From Sorex araneus (Eukaryota > Chordata > Mammalia > Eulipotyphla > Soricidae), in contig NC_073302.1 of NCBI RefSeq assembly GCF_027595985.1, forward strand, positions 14,636,311 through 14,700,310: a stretch of DNA of 64,000 nt. The letters are read 5' to 3'. The notes below the pieces were generated by a model. The model had not been told where the DNA came from. It saw only the letters and a list, made by a program, of their open reading frames with translations, and made no database searches. Made by a program: the position numbers and the translations under genes. The first letter of the stretch is position 1, and every line of letters starts with the position of its first letter. This document shows, in pieces, positions 11,795 to 22,654 of this stretch.

Positions 11795-11950
11795 TACTTA
11801 CTAATGGTATGGCTTTGAGTGAGATAATATTTATTTTTGCATAAATTTTATTTAAATGAGTTTCCTTATTTGTAAAATGGGAATGATATTAACTCAAATA
11901 ATAGTTTTGAGCATTCCATGATGAAATACAAGAATCTTCATGCACTTTCC
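11795..11950 (+). mobile_element. MIR relic
   Basis: GAGTTTCCTTATTTGTAAAATGGGAATGATATT at about 11858-11890 is a clear MIR core. It is preceded by TGGCTTTGAGTGAGATAA in the expected position. Confidence 0.7.
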
Positions 11951-12141
11951 TCTAAGACAATATTTTTCATCAATTAAGCGAATTATTTATATCAAGCAAT
12001 ATAAAATAAATTATTCAGGACCTGCTATAGGGGGAGGCTTGAGGGGTGGTTAGGAAAATTAGAAATAATGGTGGTGGGTAGGCAATTATGGTGGGATTGG
12101 TGTTAGAATGTTAAATGTAAACAAATGATCTTAAACAACTT
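11951..12141 (+). mobile_element. L1-type 3' end of an older subfamily
   Basis: ATATAAAATAAATTATTCAG and the following GGTGGTGGGTAGGC...GGTGTTAGAATGTTAAATG match the stretch at 28735-28935 in order. Both resemble L1 3' untranslated regions in this window (for example 29870-29995). Confidence 0.5.
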
Positions 12142-12579
12142 TATTTTGACTTGTCACTTGTCATCCCATTGATCTTTGATTTGCTCGAGCAGGTACCAGT
12201 AACATCTCCATTAGTCCCTGTCACATGCTAGTGTATCCCAATGGTATCTGCTCGCTCCAGGAACACGAAGAGCCTCAAATCGTTCATTCAGGGTTTTGAC
12301 GAAAAACTCTGACCATCTCGTAGGTGGGCAGCCACTTTTGACATCCTATGGAATCCAATCAGTAACATCTCTAAACCATCGGTTGTCTCTGAATCGCATT
12401 ACATGTCCGATTCATCTAATTTTTGACGCCTTGGCAAACAAGACAGCGTCTCTGATTCTTGATCATTGATGGAGGTCGGAATGCCAGATTTCTTCTCTCA
12501 TTTGAGTAAAATATGATACTCCAGGCATAGCTCTTTCGATTCCTCTTTGGGATACCTGAATAGCATTCTCGTCCTGTTT

Positions 12580-12777
12580 TCATAGGGCCCAGGTCTCTGA
12601 GGTGTATGTTACTGCAGGAAAAAAGGTGGAGTGAAAAACATGTGCCTGGAACCGGAGGTTCTTCTTCCTCCTAACCACTTCTTCCACGCTTTTGAAGGCA
12701 TTCCACGCTGCTCTCTTCCTCCTGCGCAGTTCTGGCACCAAGTCATTCTTCATGTTGAGTTCTCGACCCAGGTACAC
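12580..12777 (-). pseudogene. RTE ORF C-terminal fragment
   Basis: The 65-residue frame contains MYLGRELNMKNDLVPELRRR, then KSVEEVVRRKKNLRFQAHVF and AVTYTSETWAL. These are the conserved connection and C-terminal segments of the RTE reverse transcriptase. It lies between the RT core and the protein's end (12145-12580, other frames). It has no activity alone. Confidence 0.85.
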
Positions 12778-12840
12778 ATAGCTGCTGCATTCGGAGATGT
12801 TCGTTCCATTGAGAGCAAATGGAACTTCAGGAACTAGTTC

Positions 12841-13018
12841 TTTTTTACTTTTTTTCTTTTTGAGTCATACCCAGCGATGCACAGGGGTTAGTCCTGGCTC
12901 TGCACTGAGAGATTGCTCCTGGCAGTGCTTAGGGGACCATATGGGATGCTGGGAATCAAACTTGGGTCGGCCGCGTGCAAGGCAAATTACTTACCCGCTG
13001 TGCTATCACTCCAGCCCC
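12841..13018 (-). mobile_element. SINE-P inserted in the minus-strand RTE
   Basis: On the minus strand it begins GGGGCTGGAGTGATAGCAC at 13018 and ends in a poly-A tail (poly-T at 12841-12860). ACTAGTTC at 12833-12840 and 13023-13030 is the apparent duplication. The insertion interrupts RTE coding sequence and so postdates the RTE. Confidence 0.93.
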
Positions 13019-13109
13019 AGGGACTAGTTCATTTTTCTTGAACACTGTCCTGTTGAGATTCAGCTACAGTCTGACCTTTCCACACTGTGGTCAAAGTCAG
13101 CCAGCATTT

Positions 13110-13165
13110 GTGCCGCTTGGCTGATGACATCGTTCTCATAACACCAAACATTAGCCAAGCGGCAC
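13110..13165. repeat. 13-bp inverted repeat from a microinversion in the RT core
   Basis: GTGCCGCTTGGCT at 13110-13122 is perfectly complementary to 13153-13165. The 30 bp between them encode the FADD-box region on the plus strand, although the surrounding element is on the minus strand. Confidence 0.9.
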
Positions 13166-13226
13166 AATTACTCCTGGTAATGGTGTAGCTGCTGACTGTC
13201 TATCTTCACTCCCATTTCTTCCCATT

Positions 13227-13688
13227 CTAGTCATCGCATGATGTTATAGAGGGTGGTACTGAAAGAATTTTGGTATCACCTTGCTGAACTTCTCTCTTTA
13301 TGTCAATGATTACTTTCTTGTAGAATGGTGAGATCCTGGTGGTGAATCCATAATACAGCTTGATGAGGATCCTGATATATTGAATTTGAACGTCCTGTTT
13401 GGCTAGGGCTTTGATGACTGCTTTAGTCTTAACAGAATCAAAGTCCTTCTTTAAATCCATGAATGTTAGACAGAGCGGCATCTTGAACTCTCGCAAAACT
13501 TCAATGAGCTTGGGCACTATGTGGATATGGTTGATCGTGCTGAATCCTTTTGGAACCCGGCTTGCTTGCATGGTTGTCCTTTGTCTAGTGTTCTGCCTAT
13601 TCAGGATGATTTGAGTGAACAACTTGTAGACAATGGAGAACAGGCAGATTGGGTGATATTTGCTGATGTTGTGGATATCTCCCTTCAT
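13227..13688 (-). pseudogene. RTE reverse transcriptase core fragment
   Basis: The 153-residue frame starts MKGDIHNISKYHPICLFSIV and includes the finger and palm segments. Motif A reads TFMDLKKDFDSV near residue 97, so the catalytic Asp that the plus-strand copy has lost is kept here. Motif B (REVQQGDT) follows near residue 132. The frame then diverges. Motif C (FADD) is missing from this strand because of the microinversion just downstream. This would be the catalytic domain for target-primed reverse transcription. Confidence 0.88.
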
Positions 13689-13691
13689 GTA

Positions 13692-14213
13692 CTACAGAAT
13701 GGTCCTGCTGGTTTTCCATAGGGACAGAACCTTGCATTCAGACAGGTAGCATGTGAAGAGCTGAGCCAGTATATTGACAAGTACTGGCAGCAGATTTTTT
13801 AGGTGTTTGGGTCTGACCTTGTCTGGACCGAGTGCTGTATGCGTCTTTACTAATGAATTGGCATGTAGGATTTTGGAGGGAAGAACATTGGGAACAACAT
13901 ATCTATCCTGCGGAATTTGGTATATGGGCATGTGGACATGGCTAGTGAAGAGATCCGAGTAGAAGTCATGAATAATCCTCTCCATTGCTCTTCTGGAAGA
14001 TGTAGTAGATGCATCAGGACATCGGAGGGCAGTCATCTTGGTCTTGTGGTTGGTGAAGGACAGGCAAACATTGAGAGTACTTTTCCTGGCTTCTGCCACA
14101 TCAGCCAACACTGCTGCTCTTCTCTCTTTGAGATCTTCTTTTATTGCTTCTCTGCACAGTTTTGCGAGCTTGACGAAGATAGAAACTGCCTGCGGTGAGC
14201 CACATCTATTCAA
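13692..14213 (-). pseudogene. RTE frame fusing endonuclease to RT by in-frame deletion
   Basis: The first 14 residues (MNRCGSPQAVSIFV) are endonuclease sequence. From residue 15 (KLAKLCREAIKEDLKERR) it is the region before the RT fingers, with HDFYSDLF near residue 85 and LGPDKVRPKHLKNLLPV near 127. In the plus-strand copy these two segments lie about 700 bp apart (44051 and 44748). The missing part would hold the endonuclease core after VYTPTSN, including its Asp/His active-site residues. A stop at 13692 separates it from the RT core. Confidence 0.88.
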
Positions 14214-14253
14214 ACATAATTATCCTATTCATGTTGTTAGGCATTTGAATGAA

Positions 14254-14463
14254 TCAATGCTCATGGCCAAGTTCATGTTGACAAGGAAACTGACACCAGC
14301 CTCTATTGCCGCATGTTCCGAGGAACAGTTCTTCTCCAGTGTCAAAAATGGCATGATGTGATTGATGCCATCTTGTTTCGGTCAGATCATTGATGTCGTG
14401 CTTGATGTCATACTTCTGCGCTTGCAACATCAGGTCCTCGATGGATGCTTCCAATGCCAGCAT
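14254..14463 (-). pseudogene. RTE apurinic-like endonuclease N-terminal fragment
   Basis: MLALEASIEDLMLQAQKYDI, then TETRWHQSHHAIFDTGEELF, fits the start of the RTE endonuclease. In the APE-like fold the Glu of the TETR motif is catalytic. The frame stops 40 bases upstream of the next fragment. Confidence 0.8.
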
Positions 14464-14846
14464 AAGTGCATTGAAAGTACAGTTATTTTAGTCCTTCTTC
14501 GTTTTGGCAGTCTAGTTGGTTCCTTAGATTTTATCAGCTTCTCCTTGCTCATCCTTCTTAATGCTGTTGTACTGGGAGCTCTTTCAGTGTCAGCAAATGA
14601 GGCCCATTATTGTTATTGTTTTTGGCATATCAAATATGCCACAGGTAGCTTGCCAGGCTCTGTCATGTGGGCGGGGTACTCTCGGTAGCTTGCCAGGCTC
14701 TCCAAGAGGGATGGAGGCTTTAGGCCAGCCTTTAATTTCCCTTACAGGTGTTCCAATGGTTCACACCATATTTGAACCCCAACAAATATGGTGCAGTAAT
14801 TATGGAAAATAATTAAGCATTAAGTTTCTTATAATGTGTCTCACGG

Positions 14847-16285
14847 TGTGGCAGTGGCTGGGTAGTGGCTGGGTAATAAAGTTTAACAACTTTATTAAAA
14901 AACTAAAATTAAAAATATTTTTTAAAAATAAATTATAGTTGTGAGAACAGAATGAAATATTGCACATTAAACCTTCAAAATTGGTACATAGCACCAGAGA
15001 TCTAGAGAAGGATCTATGGCATTTTTCTTGCATGACTTGACCCCAATTTAATCCCCAGCACCGAATATTGTATCTTGTGCATTAATTGGAGTGACTGTGA
15101 ACACAAGGTCAAGAATAAAGACAGTGACACTGGATGTGGTCCAATTGTCCTCCTTCAACATAAATATAAATATAAAATTATCAGATAATGTGTATATTGT
15201 AAGTTTTAGTGATTAGTTGATAAATAAGTCAGCTAGGAATATTGGCACATATATTCTTTTCCAAAATGCTGAATGTGTACTTAAGGGGCAGTAATAAATC
15301 ATGCCACAAAATCTCTTACAGATGGTGACCAGACTCCTTTTGAATATTTCCAAAATCGAATAAGCTCTTACTTTCATAGACAGATTATTTCACTTTGGAA
15401 TGACTTTAATTTGAGGTTTTCTTATTTATGTTTAATTTATAGGTCTTCTATTAAATATCATGCCATGATTACAATCTATCCTATCAATTTCAATGCACTG
15501 AATCTTTAGGCATATTCCTCAGAGCACAAATCATTCAAATTCAAGCTGTACAATTTGTATTGGTTCCACATTAAAAATGCTTCCTGAAATGATCACTTGT
15601 CTGCATTTTCATCACCACTACTCTATGCTAAGTCACCATCACCTCCAGCCCTGGTTACAGAAATTGTTTCTTAATTGGCTTTTACATCTGCTATTGGCAC
15701 TTGGCCACCAGTCTGGTCTTCTACTGAATCTAATCTTATCACAAAAATGTGTCTATGTAAAGTCTTCTTTAACACTCTATTCACTAGACTAAAATCTAAG
15801 CTCTTCATCATGATCTCACATCCTCACTGCAATTTCCGCCAACTGTCTCTCTACTCTCATCTCTATCCTCTCTCTCTTTCTAACCACAACCAATCAACAC
15901 TGCTTTCTCGAAGTATTCCAAGAAACTTTGTGGAGCAGATCTTTCATAATATTGGCTCCTCTGTCTGTAAATTGACCCCTCTTCTTACCCTACACCTCAT
16001 CAATCACTCTTAACCCTAGAACTACACTACAGTATTTTGGTCTTTCCCTCCTCAAGGAAAAAAATTTTAATGTTCCACATATAACCTTCCCATTTTCTCT
16101 TTCTCTGAACAATGCTCCTTGACAATATTTTTATAAAGTACCAATTAATGGCATATAACTAGGCTATTTGTTCAATTTCTTACTTCAGTGATGATTTAGC
16201 ACATACTTCTCTAAAGTAAATAATAGTCCTAAGTAATTTTTGTAATCTCTTCCGTATTCCAGGAGATGAAATGAAATGTCATGGT
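14847..16285. other. AT-rich unique DNA
   Basis: No supported gene or repeat is visible. A C/T-rich stretch at about 15600-16010 gives open frames without recognisable protein. It includes a second TCTGCATTTTCATCACCA...CTATGCTAAG match to 11724-11760, so a shared undefined repeat is possible. Confidence 0.4.
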
Positions 16286-16289
16286 AGTG

Positions 16290-16465
16290 TTAAATAAACA
16301 CTTGCTATGTTCCAAGCCGTGTTCTAAGCACTTAGAAAGAATTACCCTATTACCTAAGAGGTAAGTCATAAAACTGTCCTTTCATCTAGAAGGAAGTATA
16401 ACATGCCCAGTGTCATAGAACAGGTAAGTGACAGAATCAGGAGTTGAAAGTAGACTAGCTATTGT
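16290..16465 (-). mobile_element. MIR or MIR3 relic
   Basis: ACTTGCTATGTTCCAAGCCGTGTTCTAAGCACTT matches the antisense MIR end. CATGCCCAGTGTCATAGAACAGGTAAGTGACAG matches the antisense core further along. The order and about 170-bp span are as expected. Confidence 0.75.
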
Positions 16466-17160
16466 GATCACATTCCTATTGTCCCCACAAGACAAGTATG
16501 TGGACGAGAATCACAGCTTTGGTTTAAAAAGGGAATTTTCCTAGCACATGAAGTACTCTACATTTTGCATTAAGCCACGAAGATGAATCATTTAGTGATT
16601 CAATAACAACTAGGGTGTTTGAAAGGATGTTAAATGAACCTTCTTAAGGTAAAGCATTACATGACTTAAAGTGATATTATCCCCTCACAAACCCCCCAAA
16701 TCAAGAAATCACAAGGAGATCAACATTTAATAAAACACACTATCCCCAATTTTTTATGAATGATTCGTGGAAGAATCAACTATGCTAGTGGTACGCACAT
16801 GCATGTAAATATAGTGTATTTTTGCATGTCACATACATACACACGGCCAACATTTATCAAATTCACCCATATAGTCTATATACTCCCATTTTACTATTTT
16901 AATAGGTTTTAGAAACTGCTGTTTTAAGCAAAACAACAAAATTAAAGATCTTCAAATAATATTGTTTTTCTTAACCAATGGCAATTAGTATTCTCTTTCT
17001 CTGAACAGTATTACAATGAAACTGTGTGTTATTAAAAACTGGAATGTACAATATATAGTATTTTTAGCATGTAGTTATATTACATGTAAATATAGTACTC
17101 ATTTATACGTGCATGTAGTACTTTGCCATCTAATAGTTCTCTCGCTCTCTCTCAGCTCCT
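16466..17160. other. AT-rich unique DNA
   Basis: No feature is recognised. It contains short ACATACATACACAC repeats near 16830. Confidence 0.45.
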
Positions 17161-17339
17161 CCCCGCTTTGTATTTTTGTCCTTGAGCCACACCTGGCATT
17201 ATCTTGGGCTTATTCCTGGCTCTGCACTCAGAAATTGCTCCTAATAAGCTAGGAGGTTCATATAGAGTCCCAGGGATCAAACCTGGGCAGGCTTATACAA
17301 GGCAAATTCCCTATCTGCTAGATTATTGTTTTGGCCCCA
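17161..17339 (-). mobile_element. SINE-P copy, older subtype
   Basis: The minus strand reads a head ending in CAAGCC-type text, B-box region GGTTTGATCCC, and a body with GAGTGCAGAGCCAGGAATAA. It ends CAGGTGTGGCTCAAGGACAA. The terminal poly-A is eroded. Confidence 0.85.
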
Positions 17340-17399
17340 ATAGCTCTTTTTCTATTTATAAAAGTACATATACTTTTGAAAAATAGATCAAATATCTTC

Positions 17400-17530
17400 A
17401 TATTTTGTCTGCTTCTAGAGGAGGGAAGAACTATTATTGCTCGAAGGATTCTGAGGCTCAGAGAGGTGAGGGAACTTTCCAGCATCAATTAAACAGGTGA
17501 ATCAGGACTAGATTCTGAAGACACAGAGGC
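17400..17530 (-). mobile_element. MIR relic
   Basis: CTGAGGCTCAGAGAGGTGAGGGAACTTTCC and the following ACAGGTGAATCAGGACTAGATTC are antisense MIR. Confidence 0.65.
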
Positions 17531-17534
17531 AAAG

Positions 17535-17735
17535 AGAAATAAGGCACTTCAGAACCAGAGAGATCAGCATCTGAATCACACATATGTCCAACTATAGGAC
17601 ATCTTTAACCCTTCGACTCATTTTCTTATCAGTAAAGCTGGTTTTTAATGTCTTCTTTGCAGGGCTCTAAAGAGATTAATCAGATAAGATCTATGAGGCA
17701 CCTGATTCAGAAACTGTCAAGCATTAACTGCTAAG
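17535..17735 (+). mobile_element. MIR relic
   Basis: CGACTCATTTTCTTATCAGTAAAGCTGG, then GGGCTCTAAAGAGATTAATCAGATAAG and CACCTGATTCAG, follow the MIR core and 3' part in sense. The previous MIR is in the opposite orientation. Confidence 0.65.
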
Positions 17736-18189
17736 CTCATGAGTATTTTTCCTTCCCCACTATCTTGACCTCTTCCGCTTTTCTTTAGGCTCTTCTTTTC
17801 AAAACAGCTTACTTGAGATGGTACAAAGCTTCTGTTGCCTGACCTGGCCCACTGTGGGACAGTGTCATGACCTTGCTTGATAAAAACACTGCATAAATAT
17901 GCCTCCTGGAAATGCTGATATGGCTTCAGTTACCACCAGGAGATGCCCCAGAAAGAAAAAAAAAATAAATGTCTGGGTCCTGATTCCAACTCTAAAAAGA
18001 ACTTGGACATAGGTGTGGCTACTTATCTTGGGCATCTCTGAACTCAATGGTGTTAGCGAACCCAGGGCTCTTTGCATAATATCCACAGATGAAAACTCTC
18101 TGTGAATGGATCTTCCCTTAAAGTCACCCACAGTTTGGTCTTCTCGTCCCTCTTTATTTGCTGTGCATGATCACAAAGTTAGAGAAATA

Positions 18190-18335
18190 AGAGGATTTGG
18201 AATGAAGGCCTTCAAGTTCAAGTCCTTGCTTGGCAATGTTCTGGCTCAGTGACAAAAACCAAATCACCTGCTTTGTCAGTTTACTGATGAAAAATAAAGG
18301 CTCACTGGTGTCATTTTGATTCAGGGTCAAACCCC
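18190..18335 (+). mobile_element. MIR relic
   Basis: AAGTCCTTGCTTGGCAATGTTCTGGCTCAGTGACAAAAACCAAATCACCTGC, then GTCAGTTTACTGATGAAAAATAAAGG, is a decayed sense MIR. Confidence 0.5.
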
Positions 18336-18945
18336 TCAGCAAGACATGATGGGTGGGGTGTTTCCTTATCCATGTGGTTTTATTAGGGTACTAGGTATCT
18401 AAGTTGTGTTGATGTGAATGCACAGGTTCTTTCTCCTCTCTGTGTAGGGAGCAGGGCAACTGCCTCCCAGGTCCCTGTCCCTCATAGCATGACACTCAGA
18501 TTACTTAGAAGTCCTCCAGTACCTTTTTCATTCGACTTGTCTAGGTAGGCCTAGGCACATCCTATATGTAAAGCCAGGCCATCTGCCTGCACTTTTCTCA
18601 GCTCAGGCAGAACTCATGCTGCACATGCATGTCCAGGGTTTCTCAGATGGATTCTGAAAACTCTAAAAACTTTCTTGAGCATGCCACCTCAAGTAATAAG
18701 TTGCAAGTAAAATATTAGACTTAGTCAATGTCCTTTGCTGTCCTGAATGGGAGAAGTAGAAGGGCAGTAGGGCACAGTGGTTGAAAGAATTGGCTCTAAA
18801 GTTAGCATTCCGAGGTTTTGAGGATGGTGAGAGACTCTAATTCCCACCAGCAATGGAGTAGGGTCCTCTGGATGACATATATGAACTGAGGAAGAGAGGG
18901 GCAGTGGCCTCAAGAAAAAAACCAATAACATCCCTTTCTAGCCAC
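18336..18945. other. unique DNA, slightly GC-richer
   Basis: No exon, RNA or repeat is recognised. Open frames near 18725-19028 on the minus strand have no known domain. Confidence 0.4.
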
Positions 18946-18949
18946 CTTG

Positions 18950-19453
18950 GCCACCTGGGGAAGTAAGTGCTTGGGAAACTTAGGACTGATAAGAGTCTGC
19001 CATGAGCCCCTTCACAGCACAAATGCACTCATGTCATCCCACCAGTCTCATAAGTGGCTTCAACCTGTGCCTCCAACCTGTCCTGGATTAGGAGGGAAAC
19101 GGTCATTAACACCCAATATCTCAGGGCACCCTCGCTCAGGCTGGAGTGAGGAACTGTTGTTGCAGGAAAGGAAAGTCAGTCCTGAATCTTACCCAGGTTT
19201 TTCAGGTCAGTCCACCTTTCCCTCATAGAAAATAATTTCTTGGGGGGAAGGTGCAGCTGGATGAAAAATGAAGTAAACCAATTTTATTTGGGAATGAAGG
19301 GAAGGTAGGAGAATGGTAGATAAGGATAAACACTCAACAGAGCAGAGCACATGGGCTTCTCCAGACTAGAAAGAGGCCAAAGTAGCTTTTGGGGGAACAT
19401 TAAGTATGAATATTTTCTGTAACTGCCTTTGTTCTCAAGTCTTTTTACAAGTC
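18950..19453 (-). mobile_element. LTR-like dispersed family, part 1 of split copy
   Basis: On the minus strand, an AATAAA near 19286 is followed by CTATGAGGGAAAGGTGG (19228-19212), CAGGACTGACTTTCCTTTCC and GGGCTCATGGCAGACTCTTATC. The same order occurs at 23890-24170 (plus) and 40780-41060 (minus). The copy is interrupted at 19454 by an L1. The organisation (polyadenylation signal followed by a shared downstream block) is LTR-retrotransposon-like, but I cannot name the family. Confidence 0.55.
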
Positions 19454-19552
19454 GAAGTCATGGTGGAACCCATGGAATCGAGTTGAATATCCTGTCACAG
19501 ACCCCCAAATATATGGCCACTTAATCTTTGACGAAAGAGCAAGAAATGCAAA

Positions 19553-20059
19553 GTGGAACAAGGAAAGCCTCTTCAACAAGTGGTGCTGGGAAAACTGGAT
19601 AGCTACCTGCAACAAAAAAAGAATTCTGACCTCTGTCTAATGCCAGGCACAAAACTCAGATCAAAGTGGATTAAAGACCTCAATATTAGACATGAATCTA
19701 TAAGGTTCATAGAAGAAAATGTAGGCAGAACTCTCCATGATATTGAAGCTAAAAGCATCTTTAAGGATGAAACAGCACTGACCATGCAAGTGGAAGCAAA
19801 CATAATGAAATGGGACTACATCAAACTAAGAAGCTTTTGCACTTCAAAAGAAACAGTGACCAAAATACAGAAAAAGCCCACAAAATGGGAAAGAATATTT
19901 ACCCAATACCCATCTGATAAGGGATTGATATCCACGATATACAAGACACTAGTAGAATTATATAAGAAAAAACCCTCCAACCCGATTAAAAAATGGGGAG
20001 AAGAAATGAACAGAAGTTTCCTCAAAAAAGAAATCCAAATTGTTTTCCAGAAGGGCTGA
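19553..20059 (+). pseudogene. L1 ORF2 C-terminal fragment
   Basis: From about residue 24 the frame is standard ORF2 C-terminal protein. It includes LRSKWIKDLNIRHESIRFIE, then [20 protein letters not shown] and [14 protein letters not shown]. The first 20 or so residues are out of frame: the real ORF2 frame ([15 protein letters not shown]) joins it through a shift at the A-run near 19613-19620. The last six residues come from the inserted second L1. ORF2 encodes endonuclease and reverse transcriptase, and this piece lacks both active sites. Confidence 0.9.
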
Positions 20060-20841
20060 ACCAGTCGGCATTCCCACCAGCAGTGAAGAAGGGTCCCTTT
20101 CTCCCCACATCCTCTCCAACAGCGGTTGCTTTTGTTCTTTTGGATGTGTGCTAGTCTCTGTGGTGTGAGGTGGTATCTCAAAGTTGTTTTGATCTGCATC
20201 TCTCTGATGATTAGTGATGCAGAGCACTTTTTCATGTGCCTTTTGGCCATTCATATTTCTTCCTTGGTAAAGTTTCTGTTCATTTCTTCGCCCCATTTTT
20301 TGATGGGGTTGGATGTTTTCTTCTTGTAGAGTTCAACCAGTGCTTTATATACCATTGATATCAACCCCTTATCTGATGGGTATTGTGTAAATATCCTTTC
20401 CCATTCTGTGGATAGTCTTTGTATTCTGGTCACTGTATCTCTTGCGTTGGCCTCACGTTCCGGGGAAAGGTCAACTCAGAGAAGCGATCACCAACTACAT
20501 TGTAGTCGAAGGCCATGTGGGGGAAGGGAGTTGCGGGCTGAATGAGGGCTAGAGACTGAGCACAGCGGCCACTCAACACCTTTATTGCAAACCACAACAG
20601 CTAATTAGAGAGAGAAAACAGAAGGGAATGCCTTGCCACAGTGGCAGGGTGGGGTGGGGGGGGAGATGGGATTGGGGAGGGTGGGAGGGACACTGGGTTT
20701 ACGGGTGGTGGAGAATGGGCACTGGTGAAGGGATGGGTTCCCAAACTTTGTATGAGGGAAGTATAAGCACAAAAGTGTATAAATCTGTAACTGTACCCTC
20801 ACGGTGATTCTCTAATTAAAAATAAATAAATTAAAAAAAAA
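20041..20841 (+). mobile_element. Twin-primed (5'-inverted) L1 inside the first L1
   Basis: 20041-20445 is antisense ORF2. 20446-20841 is a sense 3' untranslated region plus a poly-A tail. The 17-bp repeat AAAAAAGAAATCCAAAT flanks it (20024-20040 and 20842-20858), and the host L1 frame resumes exactly after it. Inversion of the 5' part with a normal tail is the signature of twin priming. Confidence 0.92.
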
Positions 20842-20856
20842 AAAAAAGAAATCCAA

Positions 20857-21093
20857 ATGGCCAAAAGGCACATGAAAAAATGCTACACATTGCTAATCAT
20901 CAGGGAGATGCAAATCAAAACAACAATGAGATATCATCTCACATCACAGAGACTGGCACGCATTCAAAAGAACAAAAGCAACAAAAGTGCTGGCGTGGAA
21001 GTGGGGAAAAAGGGACTCTCCTTCACTGTTGGTGGGAATGCCTACTGCTCCAGCCTTTCTGGAAAACAATATGGACAGTCCTTTAAAAACTAG
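20857..21093 (+). pseudogene. L1 ORF2 C-terminal fragment, continued
   Basis: [20 protein letters not shown] and [20 protein letters not shown] continue the ORF2 protein of the host L1 beyond the nested insertion. Frameshifts follow near 20985 and 21045. Conserved text continues in other frames to about 21430. Confidence 0.88.
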
Positions 21094-21888
21094 AAATTGA
21101 GCTTCCATATGATATGATATTGCTTCCTGCAATACCACTTCTGGGAATCCCGAGGATGCAAAAATCACCGTAGAAATGACATCTGTACCTATATATTCAT
21201 TGCAGCATTGTTCACAATAGCCAAAATATGGGAACAACCCAAGTGCTCTAAAACAGATGACTGGTTAAAGAAACTTTGGTACATCTACACAATGGAATGC
21301 TATGCAGCTGTTAGGAGAGATGAAGTTATAAAATTTGCTTATAAATGGATAGACATGGAAAGTATCATGCTAAATTAAATGAGTCAGAAAGACAGGGACA
21401 GACATAGAAGGACTGCACTCATTTGTGGAGTATAGAATAACATCACATGAGGCCGACACCCAAGGACAGTGGATACAAGGGCCAGGGGGATTGCCCCATA
21501 GCCAGAAGACTGCTTCATGACTGGAGGGGAGAAGCAGATGGAATGGAGAAGGGATCACTAAGAAAATGATGGCTGGAGGAACCAGTTGGGATGGGAGATG
21601 CATGCCAAAAGTGGATAATGGACCAAACATGATGACCTCTCAGAGTCTGTGTTGCAAGCCATGATGCCCAAAAGTAGAGAGATAGTAGGGGAATATTATC
21701 TGCCATGGAGGCAGAGGGAGGGTGGGAAAGGGAGGGTATGCCGAGGATATTGGTGGTGGGGAATGTGCACTGGAGGAGGGGTGGGTGCTTGATCATTGTG
21801 AGATTGTAACCCAAACTTGAAAGCTTGTAACTATCTCATGGTCATTCAATAAAATTTAAAAAATTAAAAAAGGAAAGAAGTCATGGTG

Positions 21889-22260
21889 CAATTCGTGGGC
21901 CCCTCATAAGTAGCTTCTGTGCGGCAGAAAAGAGAGAGATTCCCACTTTCTCTAAATCCACCTCTGCCCCCCTGGGATCAGATGGAAAGGGTAGGAACGA
22001 TAAAGTCTGGCATGAATCCCTGTGTTTCATGGGCCAGAGCCCTGCCAGTCCCACCAGGTGGTCATCAAGCCACACCTGATGCCCAGCTGACCTCAGCACG
22101 GAGTCAATCCCCACCACCCAATTTCTTGGGAATCCTTGGACTTAGGCTAGAGTGTGGAATTACTCTTTGCAAGAAGAGTAATTATGCAGGCTTTACTGGT
22201 CCTTATCTTTCTCACAGAAAAAAAAATTAAATGGAGACTAGTAGTGAAGTAAATATTTGG
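21889..22260 (-). mobile_element. LTR-like dispersed family, second part and second copy
   Basis: After the L1, sequence of the interrupted element resumes at 21889. The stretch 21960-22240 is homologous to 18960-19280. On the minus strand both have CTGTGAGAAAGATAAGG or CTATGAGGGAAAGG, then TTGCAAAGAG...CTAGCCTAAGTCC, then the block ending CATGCCAGACTTTATC. Two same-orientation copies around a short spacer would suit paired LTRs or a tandem. Confidence 0.5.
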
Positions 22261-22433
22261 AGGTTTTGAGGAAGGGGAGGAGGAAGAGAGTAACATGCTC
22301 AAGAGAGTACTCAGACTTCTCCAAAGACGGAGAGAGCCCCATTACACATCTCAAGAGGGGAGACACAGGCAAACGTATGTGCTTGGGCACCAAATGTGCT
22401 TGGCCATGTGGACACAAACAGCACATGTGTGCT

Positions 22434-22608
22434 CTTCCTTTGTTCAAGTCGTATGACCCCGCGATGCCACTTCTAGGAATATATCCCAAGGATGCAAAAA
22501 AGCACAGTAGAAATAACATCGGTACCTATATGTTCACTGCAACACTGTTCACAATGGCCCAAAACCTGGAAACAACCCAGGTGCCCTTACAGTGGTTCGA
22601 TAAATATT
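22434..22608 (+). mobile_element. L1 ORF2 fragment
   Basis: Translation gives YDPAMPLLGIYPKDAKKH and then TYMFTATLFTMAQNLETT, which is conserved ORF2 C-terminal sequence. Neither L1 end is present. It abuts a SINE-R on the right. Confidence 0.85.
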
Positions 22609-22654
22609 TTTTGAAAAGTTACCTTGGGCAAATTTTAACCTCTTTGAATCTTAT

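Larger units (their letters stand above)
12143..14846 (-). mobile_element. RTE-clade LINE, internally deleted and rearranged
   Basis: The element runs 5' to 3' from about 14846 down to 12143. The leader (14846-14500) matches the plus-strand copy at 43370-43700. Endonuclease and reverse transcriptase fragments follow, then a tail of CACTTGTCATCCC type. Compared with the copy at 43060-46590 it lacks about 700 bp between the endonuclease and the N-terminal part of the RT protein. It also carries a microinversion at 13110-13165 and a SINE-P at 12841-13018. The leader lacks the first of the two repeat units seen in the other copy. Stops and frameshifts make it inactive. Confidence 0.92.
19454..21888 (+). 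mobile_element. L1 insertion, itself split by a second L1
   Basis: L1 sequence begins immediately after GAAGTCATGGTG (19454-19465) and ends in an A-rich tail before the same 12 bp at 21877-21888. The L1 parts are 19466-20040 and 20859-21876. They cover the C-terminal part of ORF2 and the 3' untranslated region. It is 5'-truncated, as most L1 copies are. The second L1 occupies 20041-20841. Confidence 0.92.
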
